A DNA stretch of 64,000 nt from Echiichthys vipera (Eukaryota > Chordata > Actinopteri > Perciformes > Trachinidae). Every line of letters starts with the position of its first letter. Position 1 is the first letter of the stretch. The stretch lies in NCBI GenBank assembly GCA_963691815.1, contig OY829665.1, positions 26,815,906 through 26,879,905 on the forward strand. Reading direction: 5' to 3'. The translations under genes were made by a program, and so were the position numbers. Of the stretch, positions 22,823-33,529 are shown piece by piece. The notes under the pieces were generated by a model that was not told the DNA's origin, did no database searches, and worked only from the letters and a program-made list of their open reading frames with translations.

Positions 22823-25800
22823 ACTCACTCACTCACTCACTCACTCACTCACTCACTCACTCACTCACTCACTCACTCACTCACTCACTCACTCACTCAC
22901 TCACTCACTCCCTCCCTCTCTATAAACAGAATGATATTACGTCTCAAAATCACGTTGAAAAAAAAACAATCAATTTGTGGCGCTCAGTGTTGATTCTGTG
23001 GCACAGAGTCACACATTGGTCTATGTATTGGAAACAGTGAACTTACTGACTCAGTCTGTCCTGTTGTTATCACATCTACGTGTCTGTGCCAGGTTTTACA
23101 TTGGTTGTCACTCCCCTTGTGTCCCTGATGGAGGACCAGATCATGTACCTGAATTCCATCAATGTGTCAGCAGTCATGTTGAATGCGTCCTCGAGCAAGG
23201 TAATAATCGGCACCCATATTCACTCATTTGTTTCACTTGCATTCCACTTGCATTCCTTGTTGCATTCATTATTTTGGCTGGGGTATCACTCAGGAGGATC
23301 TTGTTGTTGGAATTTTTGATATTTGTTATTCATAATCATAGTTTTGTCAATTCAGACGCAGTTCAGTGTCACCTCTGTTTAACCTTATCATATGACTAGT
23401 ACATAGCTTGTTTGTGATGAGAGCAGTTCAGAATGTTCAGAATTGGAATGTCTAAGGCATGTTTTGTTTGGTCTAAAGACATCACCTAACCAAGGCTAAG
23501 CTCGTTCTATCTATCCATTTCCACAACAATCTTCAACAAACACTGCATCCCTGTGTATTTCAAACCCTGTAATAGACTCAGACAGAGACTAGTACATCCC
23601 AAGGACAGAACACCACACACCCACAAAATCAATCTGGTTTATGCTGTCCAATGCAAAGAGGAATGCCAAGATCTCTACATTGGAGAAACAAAACAAACAC
23701 TGCATAAACGCATGGCCCAACACAGGAGAGCTAACTCCTCAGGCCTGGACTCTGCTGTCCACTTACATCTCAAGGAGAAAGCCCACTCTTATGAGGACAA
23801 CAATTCCACATCCTGGACAGAGAGGACAGATGGTTTGAAAGAGGAGTAAAAGAAGCCATCTATGCAAAAGTAGAGAAACCATTACTAAACAGAGGAGGTC
23901 TGAGACACCACTTATCTCCATTTTACAATGCTGCCCTTTCATCCCTTCAGGAGATTCAATAATCTAACCTCAAAGAACAACTGTTCACAAATGTCCTCCT
24001 GTGACTCCAACGACTGTCGTTAAGACTCAATAGAGCACAAACAAAGTGGAAACCAACTTCCCACCAACGACTGTCAATCTAACGACGGTTGGAGCACAAA
24101 AGGTTCCAGTGACATCATCAGTCTTGTGAGAGGTTAAATACCTGGGTCTCCACACCAGATAATTGGACCAGTCCCAGTCTGGTCAGATGTGTACATGAAC
24201 TGATAAAGCCTCTTGGATGAGAGGTGAAACTACTTCCTAGACAAATAACCAAGTCGCTTTTGATTGAAATTGCTTTGGGGATGAGACTGTAGAGGTTTTT
24301 CCTGCCAAGTTTTTCTTTTTTGTTTGTCAAAAAGTTTTGTTTGTTAATAAAACAATTTTTTTTTTTTTTTCAAAATTTATGAAACATTTTTAGGAGCACT
24401 CAAAGACCGTCATGGCTGGAATAATGGACCCTAATGCTCCTTTCAAGCTGGTGTACGTAACTCCAGAGAAGATCGCCAAGAGCAAGCTACTCATGTCTCG
24501 CCTGGAGAAAGCCTATAATGCAAACTTGCTGAGCCGCATTGCTGTGGATGAGGTACACTGCTGCAGTCAGTGGGGACATGACTTCAGACCAGGTGAGAGG
24601 TCTTCATATGGATGGAGGGATGTGGAAGTACAGTTCTTCTAAGGCAACCTAACCAATCTCCTTCAGATAAATTTCTAGGTTTTGTGTGTGTGTAGATTAT
24701 AAACTGCTGGGTATCCTGAAGAGGCAGTTCCCTAAAGTCCCACTGCTTGGGCTCACAGCCACAGCAACCACCAGTGTCCTCAAGGACTGTGAGAAGATCC
24801 TGTGTGTGAGCAAGCCAATCACACTCTCTGCATCCTTCAACCGAACCAATCTCTACTATGAGGTGGTAACCATGGCAGCTATTTTCTCTCTTACACACAC
24901 ACAAACCTTTTTGCTTCTGACACAAAAAAACACCACCACATGCTTAGCACACACCTGCTAACACACGACCTCCGACCTTTTAAAATCCCCTGCATTGTCT
25001 TGCATTTGCTTACAAACTGCTCATACTTGACAAATTTAACAACTCAGTGTCACTGTTATATTTTCTATGGAGTAGTGAGACTAAAAGTGTGTTTGTTTCT
25101 CAGGTTCGTATTAAAGATTCTAACCCTCCTGCATCAATAACTGACATAGCCTCTCTGATCAAGAACAGATACAAGGATCTGTCAGGTACTACAACAAACA
25201 AGACTAAGGGCGCACTCACACTGTCCGTCCGTACCCTAAGGCCCTGGGACTTAGGGTACTTGCATTTGTACTCACATAACATAAAATGATCCGGACCGCA
25301 TCTTGAATGCTTCTTGATTATATGTCATCAGAGATTTTGTTTTGTCTGACTGTTTTTAAATATTTTTATCTGACCAAATCTGCAGCAAACACTCCACCTC
25401 TGCATCAGACCACCACAAACACATTTTAAATGTCTGTCGTATATAAATAGACATCAGTTGCGATCTTGTGCTCTGTGCTTTACAAAAGCCCACCTCTCTC
25501 AACCAGGCCACAGCCTGCAAGCGTGCTGTGCCTGAGCGCGGTATAGTTGTACTCCTACTCATAGTCTTAACCCTAAAGCACGGGGCACGGATCATCTGGG
25601 CCAAGGGTGAGTGCGCCCTAATATGCTCACATCTCGAAAGTGATTTTAGATATGGCTAAATAGATCATTTGAAGTGTATATATTCACATAGAGAACATTC
25701 ATACAGATTAGTCATACATATTTCCTGATCTGTGTACCACAGGGATCGTGTATGTTTTCTCTCAGAAGGATGCAGAATCAGTGTCATCTGAACTCCAGAA

Positions 25801-26274
25801 GAGAGACATCCTGGCCTATCCCTATCATGCTCACATGGACCCCAGCGATAAATCCCGCGTTCACCACAAATGGATGTCCAACCGAATCCAGGTATTTTTT
25901 CTGGTATTTTATTATGCTGGGGGCTCTAGAAGCATTGGGCCAGTATTTGCTCTGTTCTTTGATTAATGGTGACAGGGATAATCAGAGTAAAGGGTCTGAT
26001 ACTATCCCAGTAAATGGTTCAGCAACCTTAGGACTGTTGTGGCAATTCTCATTGCCTTGAGAAATGAGTGAATAAATCCATTTGTGTACTGTAAGAATTT
26101 TGGTTTAATTACAATAGACAAAAATAATTCAGAGTCCAACAGAGGGATTTAACAGCTGGGTCAGAGCTCCTACGAACTATTTTTTTTACCATATTCAATT
26201 CCCTTTCCGATGTTTTTAACAGTTCTTTTGTGTCCTGTCCTCAACAAAATAATAATTTCACTTATTTGATTATA

Positions 26275-26311
<37 letters not shown>

Positions 26312-29300
26312 CTATTCATGTATTTTGTATTGGCTGCTCATTCTGTTTGTCAGAAACGTTGTCAGTCGTGCTGCTGTCTGTCTCAGGACACTCTGAAAAA
26401 AAGAGATGTTTAATGTCAGCAGCTCTTTCTGTGAAATAAATAAAAAATCCTCCAGCCTCTCAAACGCAGTGTAATGGTTAAGGCTAATAACGCAGAAAGA
26501 TGGAGATGGAGGCAGCACCGGCAAGAAAACACTTTTCAAAAATATGTAATTTAATGAACGCCAGTCTAAAGTTGATCTCTCACAAAGCTAACATTAGTAG
26601 CAACTGTTAACCCATCACCTGGCTCCCTAAAATGACTCAGGAATCATGGATCATGTATATTATTATAATTATATATTATGTATAAATGATTTCAATTCTG
26701 CAATTACCAATATTCCAAATGGTAGACCATAGCTTTAACAAGTACATCTTATGCTTAGAAATCTAAAACATACTTAACCGGCTCCTGGTCAGCTCATCAC
26801 TGGACCCTCTACAGTTTGCCTACCAGCCGAGACTAGGTGTGGAGGACGCTATCATCTTCCTGCTCCACCGTGCCTGCGCCCACGTGGACAGACCGGGAAC
26901 CACTGTGAGAATCTTGTTCATGGACGTCTCCAGTGCGTTCAATACCATCCGGCCTGCTCTGCTGGGGAGTAAGCTGACGGCGACACAGGTGGTCCCTCAC
27001 CTGGATTACGGACTACCTGACGGGTCGACCATAGTATGTCAGACTGCAGGACGGAGTGTCTGACACTGTGGTCAGCAGCACTGGGGCGCCACAGGGAACT
27101 GTTTGTTCCCCCTTTCTGTTCACCCTGTACACCTCAGACTTTCAGCTCCTCTCTGAGTCCTGCCACCTGCAGAAGTTTGCTGATGACTCTGCAATTGTTG
27201 GCTGTGTCAGTGAGGGGAAGGAGTTGGAGTGCAGGGGTGTTGTGGACCCTTTCGACTGGTGTGCAGCTAATCACCTGATTCTCAACCCCACCAAGACTAA
27301 GGAGCTAGCGGTGGATTTCCACAGGAGGAAATCTGCCCCCACACCCATCTCCATCAACGGTGATGGATTCAAACGCTCCTTATCACTTATTTAGTTTGTA
27401 CTTATTTTATTTCAATATGCTGCTGACCTGCACGGTGTGTATTGTTGTATATTGTATATACCTACATTTAACCACAATGTCTGTTGCACTCTGTCACATT
27501 TAGTTAATTGTTAGATTTATTTTATGTTAGCTTTATTTTTATTTGATTTATGTTAGCTTATTGTTACTCTGACCCTTTCCCATCTTTGTATTGAAACTGT
27601 TGCAGAATAATTTCCCTCGGGATAAATAAAGCTTCTTGAATCTTGAATCGTGAAAATGGATGGATTAAAAAAAAAAAATCATTAATTTTTCTTTGACACT
27701 AGGACACACATGCTGGCATTTCATTGCTCACTTCTACCACCCCCTTCTATTCACGCTGCCCTGTTGCTCAAGTAACCACAAGTTGACGATATGAAAATAG
27801 AAACAATCGCCCAACCCTACTGCCTTGTATTGAAAATACACACTTACTGGTGTCATAATTGAATAGGGATGGGGAGATTAACCGATACGCATCGATACAC
27901 GGACACGTGCAGGTGAGATGCGAGTGCATTGGTAGAACAGCTGTGAATAGATGCAATTTTGGGAAAAAAAATCGAGATGCATCGATTATTAAAAGTTTGC
28001 ATCAGTAAAATTCGATATTTTAATCATTGAGTGGTTTCTGCATTTTTTTGTACATGTAACAAACCAAATAAGATGTTATTTTTGGACATTTTTACTCTGA
28101 CTAAACAGAATCTATGTTACGTTAACGTGCACCGCGGATGTATACTATACTATGCGCCTGGGACGTTTTGATGGACGTGCGCATGCTATTCAAAACAAAC
28201 ATGGCGGAGGCCGAGAAAATCTCCTCACCTGTCAACCATAAATCCAAAGTTTGGCAATACTACGGAATTTAGAAAGAAAAAGGAGAACTTGTCGAGTCAG
28301 ACGCAATTTGCAAAATGTGCGGTGCACACAGGGAGCACCACAAACCTCATTAGTCACCTGAAACGACGGCACGGTGTGACCGTGGCCTCCGCCAGTAACC
28401 CGGCATCCCCCATTTATTTTCTTTCTTTTTTCTTTACTTACTTTACTCACTGGTGAGTTTGCTGACCTGCAGCATAAAGAGTGCTAAGCACATCTAAGCT
28501 GAGCTTCATCTTGCATTTAATTGTTTTTGTTAATAATGAACATGTTGTAATGTTTATACAGAATTTGTTTGTGAGAGATCTTTTATTTGATTAATAAATA
28601 ATCAAACTCATTGAATTGTGCAGTGCATGATGATTGAGTTGTGAATCGTGTCGCATTGTGTCGCATCGAATCGTACTTTGTTGAATCGGATTTTGTTGAA
28701 TCGCAGTGCATCGTGATTGAGTTGTGAATCGTATCGTATTGCATCGGTAGGTGCTCCATATGTATCTTAAATGTATCAGATTTGGGACAGTGTATCGAGA
28801 TGCGTATCGTATCGGCCTCATGCCAGAGATGCCCAACCCTATAATTGAACATGTTACAGTGTGTCATTGTGTTTTCCTATAGGTGGTGGTAGCCACTGTG
28901 GCATTTGGCATGGGCATTGACAAGCCTGACGTCAGGTTTGTCATCCATCACACCATCAGTAAGTCCATCGAGAACTACTATCAAGAGAGTGGGCGTGCAG
29001 GTAGACACCATTTTACTTCTATCAGGTCAGAATACTAGTCTATACTGCTCTGGTGTTTCTACACATATACCTCATAAATCCCTCTGTCTGTGTATCTCCA
29101 GGTCGAGACTGCCATCAAGCAGATTGCATCATCTACTTTGGCTTTTCTGATATCTTTAGGATCAGCACCATGGTGGTGATGGAAAATGTTGGTCAGCAGA
29201 AGCTGCTGCAAATGGTTGACTACTGTCAGAATATTGACAGGTAGTGTGCACACACGCGCACACACACAGTTCACAACGTTTGTCAGATAAGGACTTACAC

Positions 29301-30406
29301 ACCATGACTTATTTCGTTTTTTCTATTTCTTATGAGGATTTTTTTCAGCTTTTATGCCTTTAATTTTAAGTACAGTTGAAGATTGGTAGGAAATGACATG
29401 CAGCAAAGGGCAGCAGGTCGATGTCAAACCTGGGCTGCTGCGGGGAGGATTCAGCCTCCACCAGTTGAGCTACTGTGCGGCCCACGCGCCATATCTTAAA
29501 TGTCTATTAAGTCGCATGTTTACTGTGTGAAGGTGTCGCCGCTCTCTCATGGCTGTTCATTTTGATGAGGTGTGGGATGACGAAGGATGCAACCAGATGT
29601 GTGATACTTGCCGCAATGCAAAAGGTGTGTGTCTGTGTATGTGATGTGTTTTAATAAAATATGGTAGCATATGTTTTTTTGGGCTGTGAAAAGCCATCTC
29701 TTAATTTGACTTAGTTATCATCTGAATCCTACCTCCAGACTACACCACTGTGGACATTACCGGGCATGCTAAGCAGGTGGTGCAAATTGTGGAGATAGCA
29801 ATGTCAATGGATGAGAAGCTGACTCCTCTGAAGCTGGTGGAGGCGTGGATGGGGAAAGGCCCAGCCAAGCGCAGGAAGATGATCCAGACCACCACACTGT
29901 CTAGGCTGCAGGCTGAAGCTGTGATTGTGCAGCTGCTGCTGCAGGGATACCTCAGGTGAATTGTCGTGTTCTGTTGTTTGTATTAATTTTGTCAAGATTT
30001 TTACACAGATTAACAGCTGGATAACTCTGGCTTGACATATTGTTCTATGTTTTGTTTTTACCACTGATTTGATAAAGTAGATTGATTAATCCTTTGTTCT
30101 GGGTGTCTGCACATCCTTAAAAAGTCTTAAATTCACGTATCTAAAATTAAGGCCTTAAAATTCCTTAAATGAATTAAAAATGTTATAAGCTGGTCTTAAA
30201 TACATAACTCAAAGGTCTTAAATTTGTCGGCGCAGGACTATTTAATGGTATATATATTTTTCAAGAAGGAGATGTAGAGAGGGAGGGAATACTGAATTAC
30301 ACACATACACACTGAATTTAAACATACAACACACACAAAATCTACAGAGAATATGAAGGAAAAACCTAGACACAAACATCCACAGACAACACACACACAG
30401 CACATA

Positions 30407-30485
<79 letters not shown>

Positions 30486-30852
30486 TGAATATACACACAC
30501 ATACTGCACATACACACGCACACACTGCACACACACACACAGAAACACACACACACTGCATGTATACACGCAAGTACACACACTGCACATACATACAAGC
30601 ACACACACTCTACAAAAGAAGCCTCGTTGTTTAGTTAACATTTCTTCTTTTGAAATTATATTTGTATATTTGAAATATAGGTTTGTACATTTATTTTATT
30701 GTTTTATGTATTTGCTTTGGCAAAGTAAACTCTTGATTTCCATGCAAACATCTTGAAAATCGTGGATGTTATAGCAAGAAGGAGATTTATTTTTCTCTTG
30801 CTGTCCACTGTGACAACACTTTGAAATTTAAACTGTGATAATTCCAAAACTT

Positions 30853-30895
<43 letters not shown>

Positions 30896-32093
30896 AAAAG
30901 CAGAAAAGTCTTATTTGTTAAAGTTGAAATGAGGCCTGTAGGTGAAAATCTGTGGAAGGAGTAGCATTTCACAATGCAATATGTTTGAGGATTTGAAGCT
31001 ACTCTCAATTTCTTTAAATGAAGCTTAAGATTTTGAGGTATAAAAAAAGTTGAAAAGAGGCAAAAAAAAAAAAGATCCGAAGAACAAAAGTGGGAATGTT
31101 TTTAAGCACAGATTTGAAGAACAAGCCTTCCTACTACTACTGCAAATTCTTCTACTACTACAAAGAAAAATAATGATTTTTAAGAACATATAACCCTAAC
31201 GAATTATATATAGTGCGCCTTCAGGCCCACAGAATAAGCCTGTCGAGCCATATTCTGTGCCACTTCAGGCACAACAGAATATTCTGATGTTGATAAGAAC
31301 CCATTTTGGGGCAGTTTAGACTGTCTGACGTAAGTATGTTATTTTGTATGTTGACTTTAGAGAGGATTTCAGCTTCACTCCATACACCACCTACTTCTAC
31401 CTAAAGCTGGGCCGCAAAGCTCCTGTACTGAAAAACAAGAGTCAAACACTAAGCATGAAGATGAGGACAACAGTGCCTGGATCTGCTGTGGTGAGTAAAA
31501 GCTGCCCACAGTGATGTATCACAAAACATTAGGAAATGCTTTACTCCTGATTCAATATTATGACAATACTTCATAATAATTTCTTGAGACTTTTACTTTG
31601 GAAAATCTCTTAATTTGATTTTCAGCATGGATGTTGTAGAGATAAATCGATCTGAATCATTTCATAGATTAAATTATCAGCGATCTAATATCCTCATCAA
31701 TGCAAAATAAAAAAATGTAATTTATGGGAAGAGAGTGGGGGGAGCTATAACTGAGTCAATATTGAGATATAATTATTTTCTGGCCCTGCTTCTTGTCATG
31801 CATGAGAAATGTGATGCAGATTGGACAATGTATGGTGAAGTAACAATAACTTTCTGTTTTATGGCGAAAGGCTTAACTTTGGAGTCATGGCCACAAGAAA
31901 AAGCGAAAACGCAAACGCTGCATAACTCTTCATCAGACATGTCTTTAAATACTGTCACTATAGGTTTGTGGAAGACTTTTTTACTGTTTACCTGCAGGTA
32001 AAGTCTGTGATTGGCCGGCGCAAAGCCAAAGAGGGAGTTCAAAGTGGCGTAGACACTCCTGTGTCCAAGAAATTCAAGAAAGACCTCCTCTAA
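19547..32093 (+). CDS. recql: RecQ-like DNA helicase RECQ1 (whole coding span, 13 exons placed)
   Basis: ATP-dependent 3'-5' DNA helicase of the RecQ family, a nuclear enzyme acting in replication-fork restoration and genome stability. The joined exons give about 635 codons, close to the 649 residues of human RECQL, in the right order: a coiled-coil N-terminus, two RecA-like helicase lobes (Walker A MPTGRGKS, DEVH box, TATAT, QESGRAGR), a four-Cys RQC zinc site, a winged helix with a YFYLKLG beta-hairpin and a short basic tail. Length, N-terminal coiled coil and lack of HRDC distinguish it from BLM, WRN, RECQL4 and RECQL5. All splice sites are GT/AG and all phases agree. The first exon with the initiator ATG was not found. 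Introns carry at least five transposon insertions. Confidence 0.95.
19805..20430 (+). mobile_element. hAT transposon remnant in recql intron
   Basis: Starts near cagggcgattcaattgtca with ccccgggccgaatccggc, typical of the terminal region of vertebrate hAT elements. From the ATG at 20237 a broken frame reads MSLSTLNKRKAVTEN, then KEDKLRRHFKKNH, resembling the N-terminal zinc finger of GTF2IRD2/ZBED5-type hAT transposases. The transposase core is absent. A large inverted repeat occupies 19940-20215. Confidence 0.65.
19940..20215. repeat. Large imperfect inverted repeat
   Basis: Left-arm words cagactgaaacgattga, gagcggagcttagcg and gtagcgggagc-like sequence recur in reverse complement in the right arm (gctcccgctacgctcttctt, cgctaagctccgctctg, tcaatcgtttcagtctgg). 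The two arms of ~115-125 bp are separated by a ~25-45-bp centre that could form a cruciform or a hairpin in pre-mRNA. Confidence 0.85.
20954..21133 (+). CDS. recql: recql exon (motif 0 and Walker A)
   Basis: Encodes DFPWSKEV, the Q-motif region FRPLQLRAIN and Walker A MPTGRGKSLCYQLPA, which binds ATP phosphates. The usual Gly before the last Gly-Lys is Arg here. Acceptor ggtag, donor aagg|gtacac, phase 1. Confidence 0.95.
22788..22916. repeat. (CT)n/(CTCA)n compound microsatellite
   Basis: A CT run merges into about 23 near-perfect CACT/CTCA units within a recql intron. The apparent Ser-Leu-Thr-His repeat protein is only its translation. Confidence 0.97.
23093..23199 (+). CDS. recql: recql exon (motif Ia)
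   Basis: Encodes GFTLVVTPLVSLMEDQIMYL and MLNASSSK, motif Ia of RecQ helicases, which contacts single-stranded DNA. Acceptor gccag, donor caag|gtaata, phase 0. Confidence 0.95.
23545..24310 (+). pseudogene. Penelope-like element fragment with GIY-YIG domain
   Basis: The frame at 23553-23849 contains CNRLRQRLVHPKDRTP, then VYAVQCKEECQDLYIGETKQ and LHKRMAQHRRA, the GIY-YIG endonuclease characteristic of Penelope-like retroelements, with the CX-type linker before it. The remaining sequence to 24310 is the non-coding end shared with 5933-6090 and with the copy at 61690-62170. The reverse transcriptase is missing. It lies between two recql exons in sense orientation. Confidence 0.85.
24394..24592 (+). 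CDS. recql: recql exon (DEVH box and aromatic loop)
   Basis: Encodes KLVYVTPEKIAKSKLLMSRL, then IAVDEVHCCSQWGHDFRP: the Walker B DEVH box that coordinates Mg and the RecQ aromatic-rich loop coupling ATP hydrolysis to DNA binding. Acceptor tttttag, donor ccag|gtgaga, phase 1. Confidence 0.97.
24696..24862 (+). CDS. recql: recql exon (motif III)
   Basis: Encodes DYKLLGILKRQFP, motif III GLTATATTSVL and SASFNRTNLYYE at the end of the first RecA lobe. Acceptor tgtgtag, donor tgag|gtggta, phase 0. Confidence 0.95.
25104..25185 (+). CDS. recql: recql exon (start of second RecA lobe)
   Basis: A short exon encoding VRIKDSNPPASITDIASLI and KNRYKDLSG, which links the lobes. Its sequence is less conserved than its neighbours, but length and phase fit. 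Acceptor ctcag, donor tcag|gtacta. The Harbinger MITE at 25208 begins 22 bp into the following intron. Confidence 0.92.
25208..25618. mobile_element. Harbinger-type MITE in recql intron
   Basis: 411 bp. Starts GGGCGCACTCACACTGTCC and ends with the reverse complement, gtgagtgcgccc. Flanked on both sides by TAA, the 3-bp TWA duplication of PIF/Harbinger elements. The inner part shares the antisense Myb/SANT-like segment (about 25330-25430) with the other copies. Confidence 0.9.
25743..25891 (+). CDS. recql: recql exon (motif IV)
   Basis: Encodes GIVYVFSQKDAESV (motif IV) and YHAHMDPSDKSRVHHKW, the second-lobe core. Acceptor cacag, donor ccag|gtattt, phase 0. The next intron is the longest (about 3 kb) because it holds a LINE and an hAT element. 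Confidence 0.95.
26276..26306. repeat. (TA)n microsatellite
   Basis: An uninterrupted TA run inside a recql intron. Confidence 0.95.
26780..27655 (+). pseudogene. Rex1/CR1-like LINE fragment in recql intron
   Basis: RT pieces: RLGVEDAIIFLLHRA, VRILFMDVSSAFNTI (box A), STGAPQGTVCSPFLFTLYT (box B region), FADDSAIVG (catalytic box) and LILNPTKTKELAVDF. Two frames are used. The 3' end is ttccctcgggataaataaag followed by repeated cttgaat. The same family occurs inverted at 36461-37965. The family name is inferred from pattern. Confidence 0.85.
27864..28841 (+). mobile_element. hAT element with BED-finger remnant in recql intron
   Basis: 978 bp. The ends read TAGGGATGGG... and ...CCCAACCCTA, and deeper terminal words (ccgatacgcatcgatac) recur inverted at the other end. 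Flanked by the perfect 8-bp direct repeat TAATTGAA (27856-27863, 28842-28849), as for hAT. Inside, 28201-28430 encodes a broken BED zinc finger (SKVWQYYGI, ICKMCGAH, then a damaged His pair). There is no transposase core, so it is non-autonomous. Confidence 0.88.
28883..29000 (+). CDS. recql: recql exon (motif V)
   Basis: Encodes VVVATVAFGMGIDKPDV (motif V) and the start of motif VI, YYQESGRAG. Acceptor tatag, donor gcag|gtagac, phase 1. It begins only 41 bp after the hAT insertion ends. Confidence 0.97.
29102..29240 (+). CDS. recql: recql exon (motif VI arginine finger)
   Basis: Completes QESGRAGRD with the arginine finger that senses ATP, then DIFRISTMVVMENVGQQKL. Acceptor tccag, donor acag|gtagtg, phase 2. 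Confidence 0.97.
29385..29490. repeat. tRNA-like SINE segment
   Basis: Reads gaaatgacatgcagcaaagg... followed by an internal-promoter-like part and gagctactgtgcggccc. A related start occurs at 18650-18700. Confidence 0.55.
29533..29624 (+). CDS. recql: recql exon (RQC zinc site)
   Basis: Supplies four Cys with spacing C-x17-C-x3-C-x2-C (CRRSL...GCNQMCDTC), the zinc-binding module of RecQ proteins, with the same spacing as human RECQ1. Acceptor gaag, donor aaag|gtgtgt, phase 1. Confidence 0.96.
29739..29955 (+). CDS. recql: recql exon (RQC winged helix)
   Basis: Encodes the first helices of the winged-helix domain, including KLTPLKLVEAWMGKG and the LLLQGYL segment. Acceptor tccag, donor tcag|gtgaat, phase 2. 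Confidence 0.95.
30375..30575. repeat. (CA)n/(CGCA)n microsatellite cluster
   Basis: CA runs with a CGCACGCA block, then imperfect CA-rich sequence. All long ORFs over it are low-complexity His/Thr or Cys/Val artefacts. Confidence 0.97.
30856..30893. repeat. (TA)n microsatellite
   Basis: About 19 AT units in a recql intron. Confidence 0.95.
31361..31490 (+). CDS. recql: recql exon (winged-helix beta-hairpin)
   Basis: Encodes EDFSFTPYTTYFYLKLG, the beta-wing hairpin whose aromatic tip separates strands in RECQ1. Acceptor tttag, donor tgtg|gtgagt, phase 0. Confidence 0.95.
31998..32093 (+). CDS. recql: recql terminal exon
   Basis: A basic C-terminal tail with RRKAKEG-like and KKFKKDLL stretches (likely nuclear-localisation character), ending in TAA at 32091. 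Acceptor gcag. The tail is shorter than the human one. Confidence 0.9.
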   Translation, partial: VKSVIGRRKAKEGVQSGVDTPVSKKFKKDLL

Positions 32094-32235
32094 CCCCCCC
32101 ACCCTCTCCAGAAAACAAGCCGACAAAGTACAGTCCATCATTTTTTATTCTGTTCATTACTGCTTCTCTTGGCATGACTCAGACCTTGACTTCATGCTTC
32201 ACATTTGGATCAGACCGTCTAAGTGCTAAAACGCT

Positions 32236-32248
32236 AATAAACAATAAA
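32236..32248 (+). terminator. recql polyadenylation signals
   Basis: Two AATAAA hexamers at 32236-32241 and 32243-32248, about 145 bp after the stop codon. Confidence 0.7.
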
Positions 32249-33124
32249 ATGCTGTTATAAGTTGTAAAATAGTATGCATTATATAATAATAATTATAATA
32301 ATAATCATAATGGTACCTTTATTAATTCCGCAAGAGGAAATTAAATGTTACTGTACATCATCTAATTGTTCCTTAACAGTAGGCTTGAACGATGAAATTA
32401 ATTCATTAATAAAGATGATTATTGCCACAACAACTTTTTTTTTTCTTTAGATTAATTTGATCCATCCTCCTGGTGACACTCTTTGCAAGAAAATGTAAGA
32501 AACTAATTTGCTTCTTATTCATACACTTTGCTCATGGATGAAAGGTGATGCAGCTGTATGTGGCTGATCTGTAGACATAAGAAAGTAAAAAAGAGATTTT
32601 ATAATTTGATGATAATTATTGATGCTCAGTGTTTCCCCTATATGCCTTCAGCAGCAGAGGTACACCATTGCCATTCACCTCAAAGGAAAAAGTGTGGCAG
32701 GAAAAGGCCTCCTCTGTCCTGCAGCAGCAACACAGCACAGAAGGGACTTTCTGACCTTTTTCTTCAGCCCAGTCTCCTCAAGAGTGTCAGACCAGCGTTT
32801 AAAAGCAACAGGACAGCAACTCTCCCTCTCTCCTTTCATGGCCTGATGACTAACTGCAACTGGGCATTAATTACATGTTATAAAGATTAAAACAGACAAA
32901 TGTGTTTGTATTGTATTTTTGTGTGTATTTAGTCATGTACAAATGTGAATGATGCCAACCTCTTTTGGTAGATATCCTAAAAACCTTCAAATGACTTGCT
33001 ATTGACAGATTTTGATAGTAATTATTAGGTTAATTGGTAGTCATAATCCTAACTTCATTTTAGACTATCAACAGAGCAGGTATGCTTATTCAAAGTAGTA
33101 CAGTTATTCATAATTGTGTGATTT
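32249..33124. other. Intergenic sequence downstream of recql
   Basis: Contains an ATA/AAT-rich simple stretch (32283-32312) and a short ttattaattccgcaagagg segment resembling SINE ends. No gene recognised. Confidence 0.5.
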
Positions 33125-33480
33125 TATGAAGAAGAATAACTTTATTAATCCTGCAACGGGAAATTCTATTTTCTTTTCACTCTATTATTCATGTTACACA
33201 CACACAGGCCCGAAATACACACACATGCACAAACAGGACCTATATACATGCAATTAATGGAGAGACGTTAGAGTGAGGGGCCTGCCGGTGGACCAGCGCC
33301 CCGAGCAGTTGGGGGTTCGGTACCTTGCTCAACAGCACCTCGGCAGTGCCCAGAAGATGAGCTGGCACCTCTCAAGCCACCAGTCAACGCTCCATTTGTG
33401 GTCCACACAGGGACTCGAACCAGCGACCCTACTGTTCCCAGCCGAGTCACCTATGGAGCTACTGCCGCCCCCCATCCTGT
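33125..33480. repeat. tRNA-derived SINE-like repeat
   Basis: Opens with gaagaagaataactttatta, has a CA-rich middle, then ttcggtaccttgctcaacag, cctcggcagtgcccag and gggactcgaaccagcgaccc, the box-B-like portion of a tRNA-derived SINE common in fish. Confidence 0.7.
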
Positions 33481-33529
33481 GAAATAAAGGTACATACCCA
33501 GGTGTTGCTGCCACGTGTCTAAGCTTGAG

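Noticed and set aside
22633..23040. A 135-codon ORF with Ser-Leu-Thr-His repeats
   Set aside because: Produced by the (CTCA)n microsatellite in a recql intron; no flanking domain.
30238..30641. ORFs of 90-122 codons on both strands rich in Cys/Val or His/Thr
   Set aside because: They are translations of a (CA)n/(CGCA)n microsatellite.
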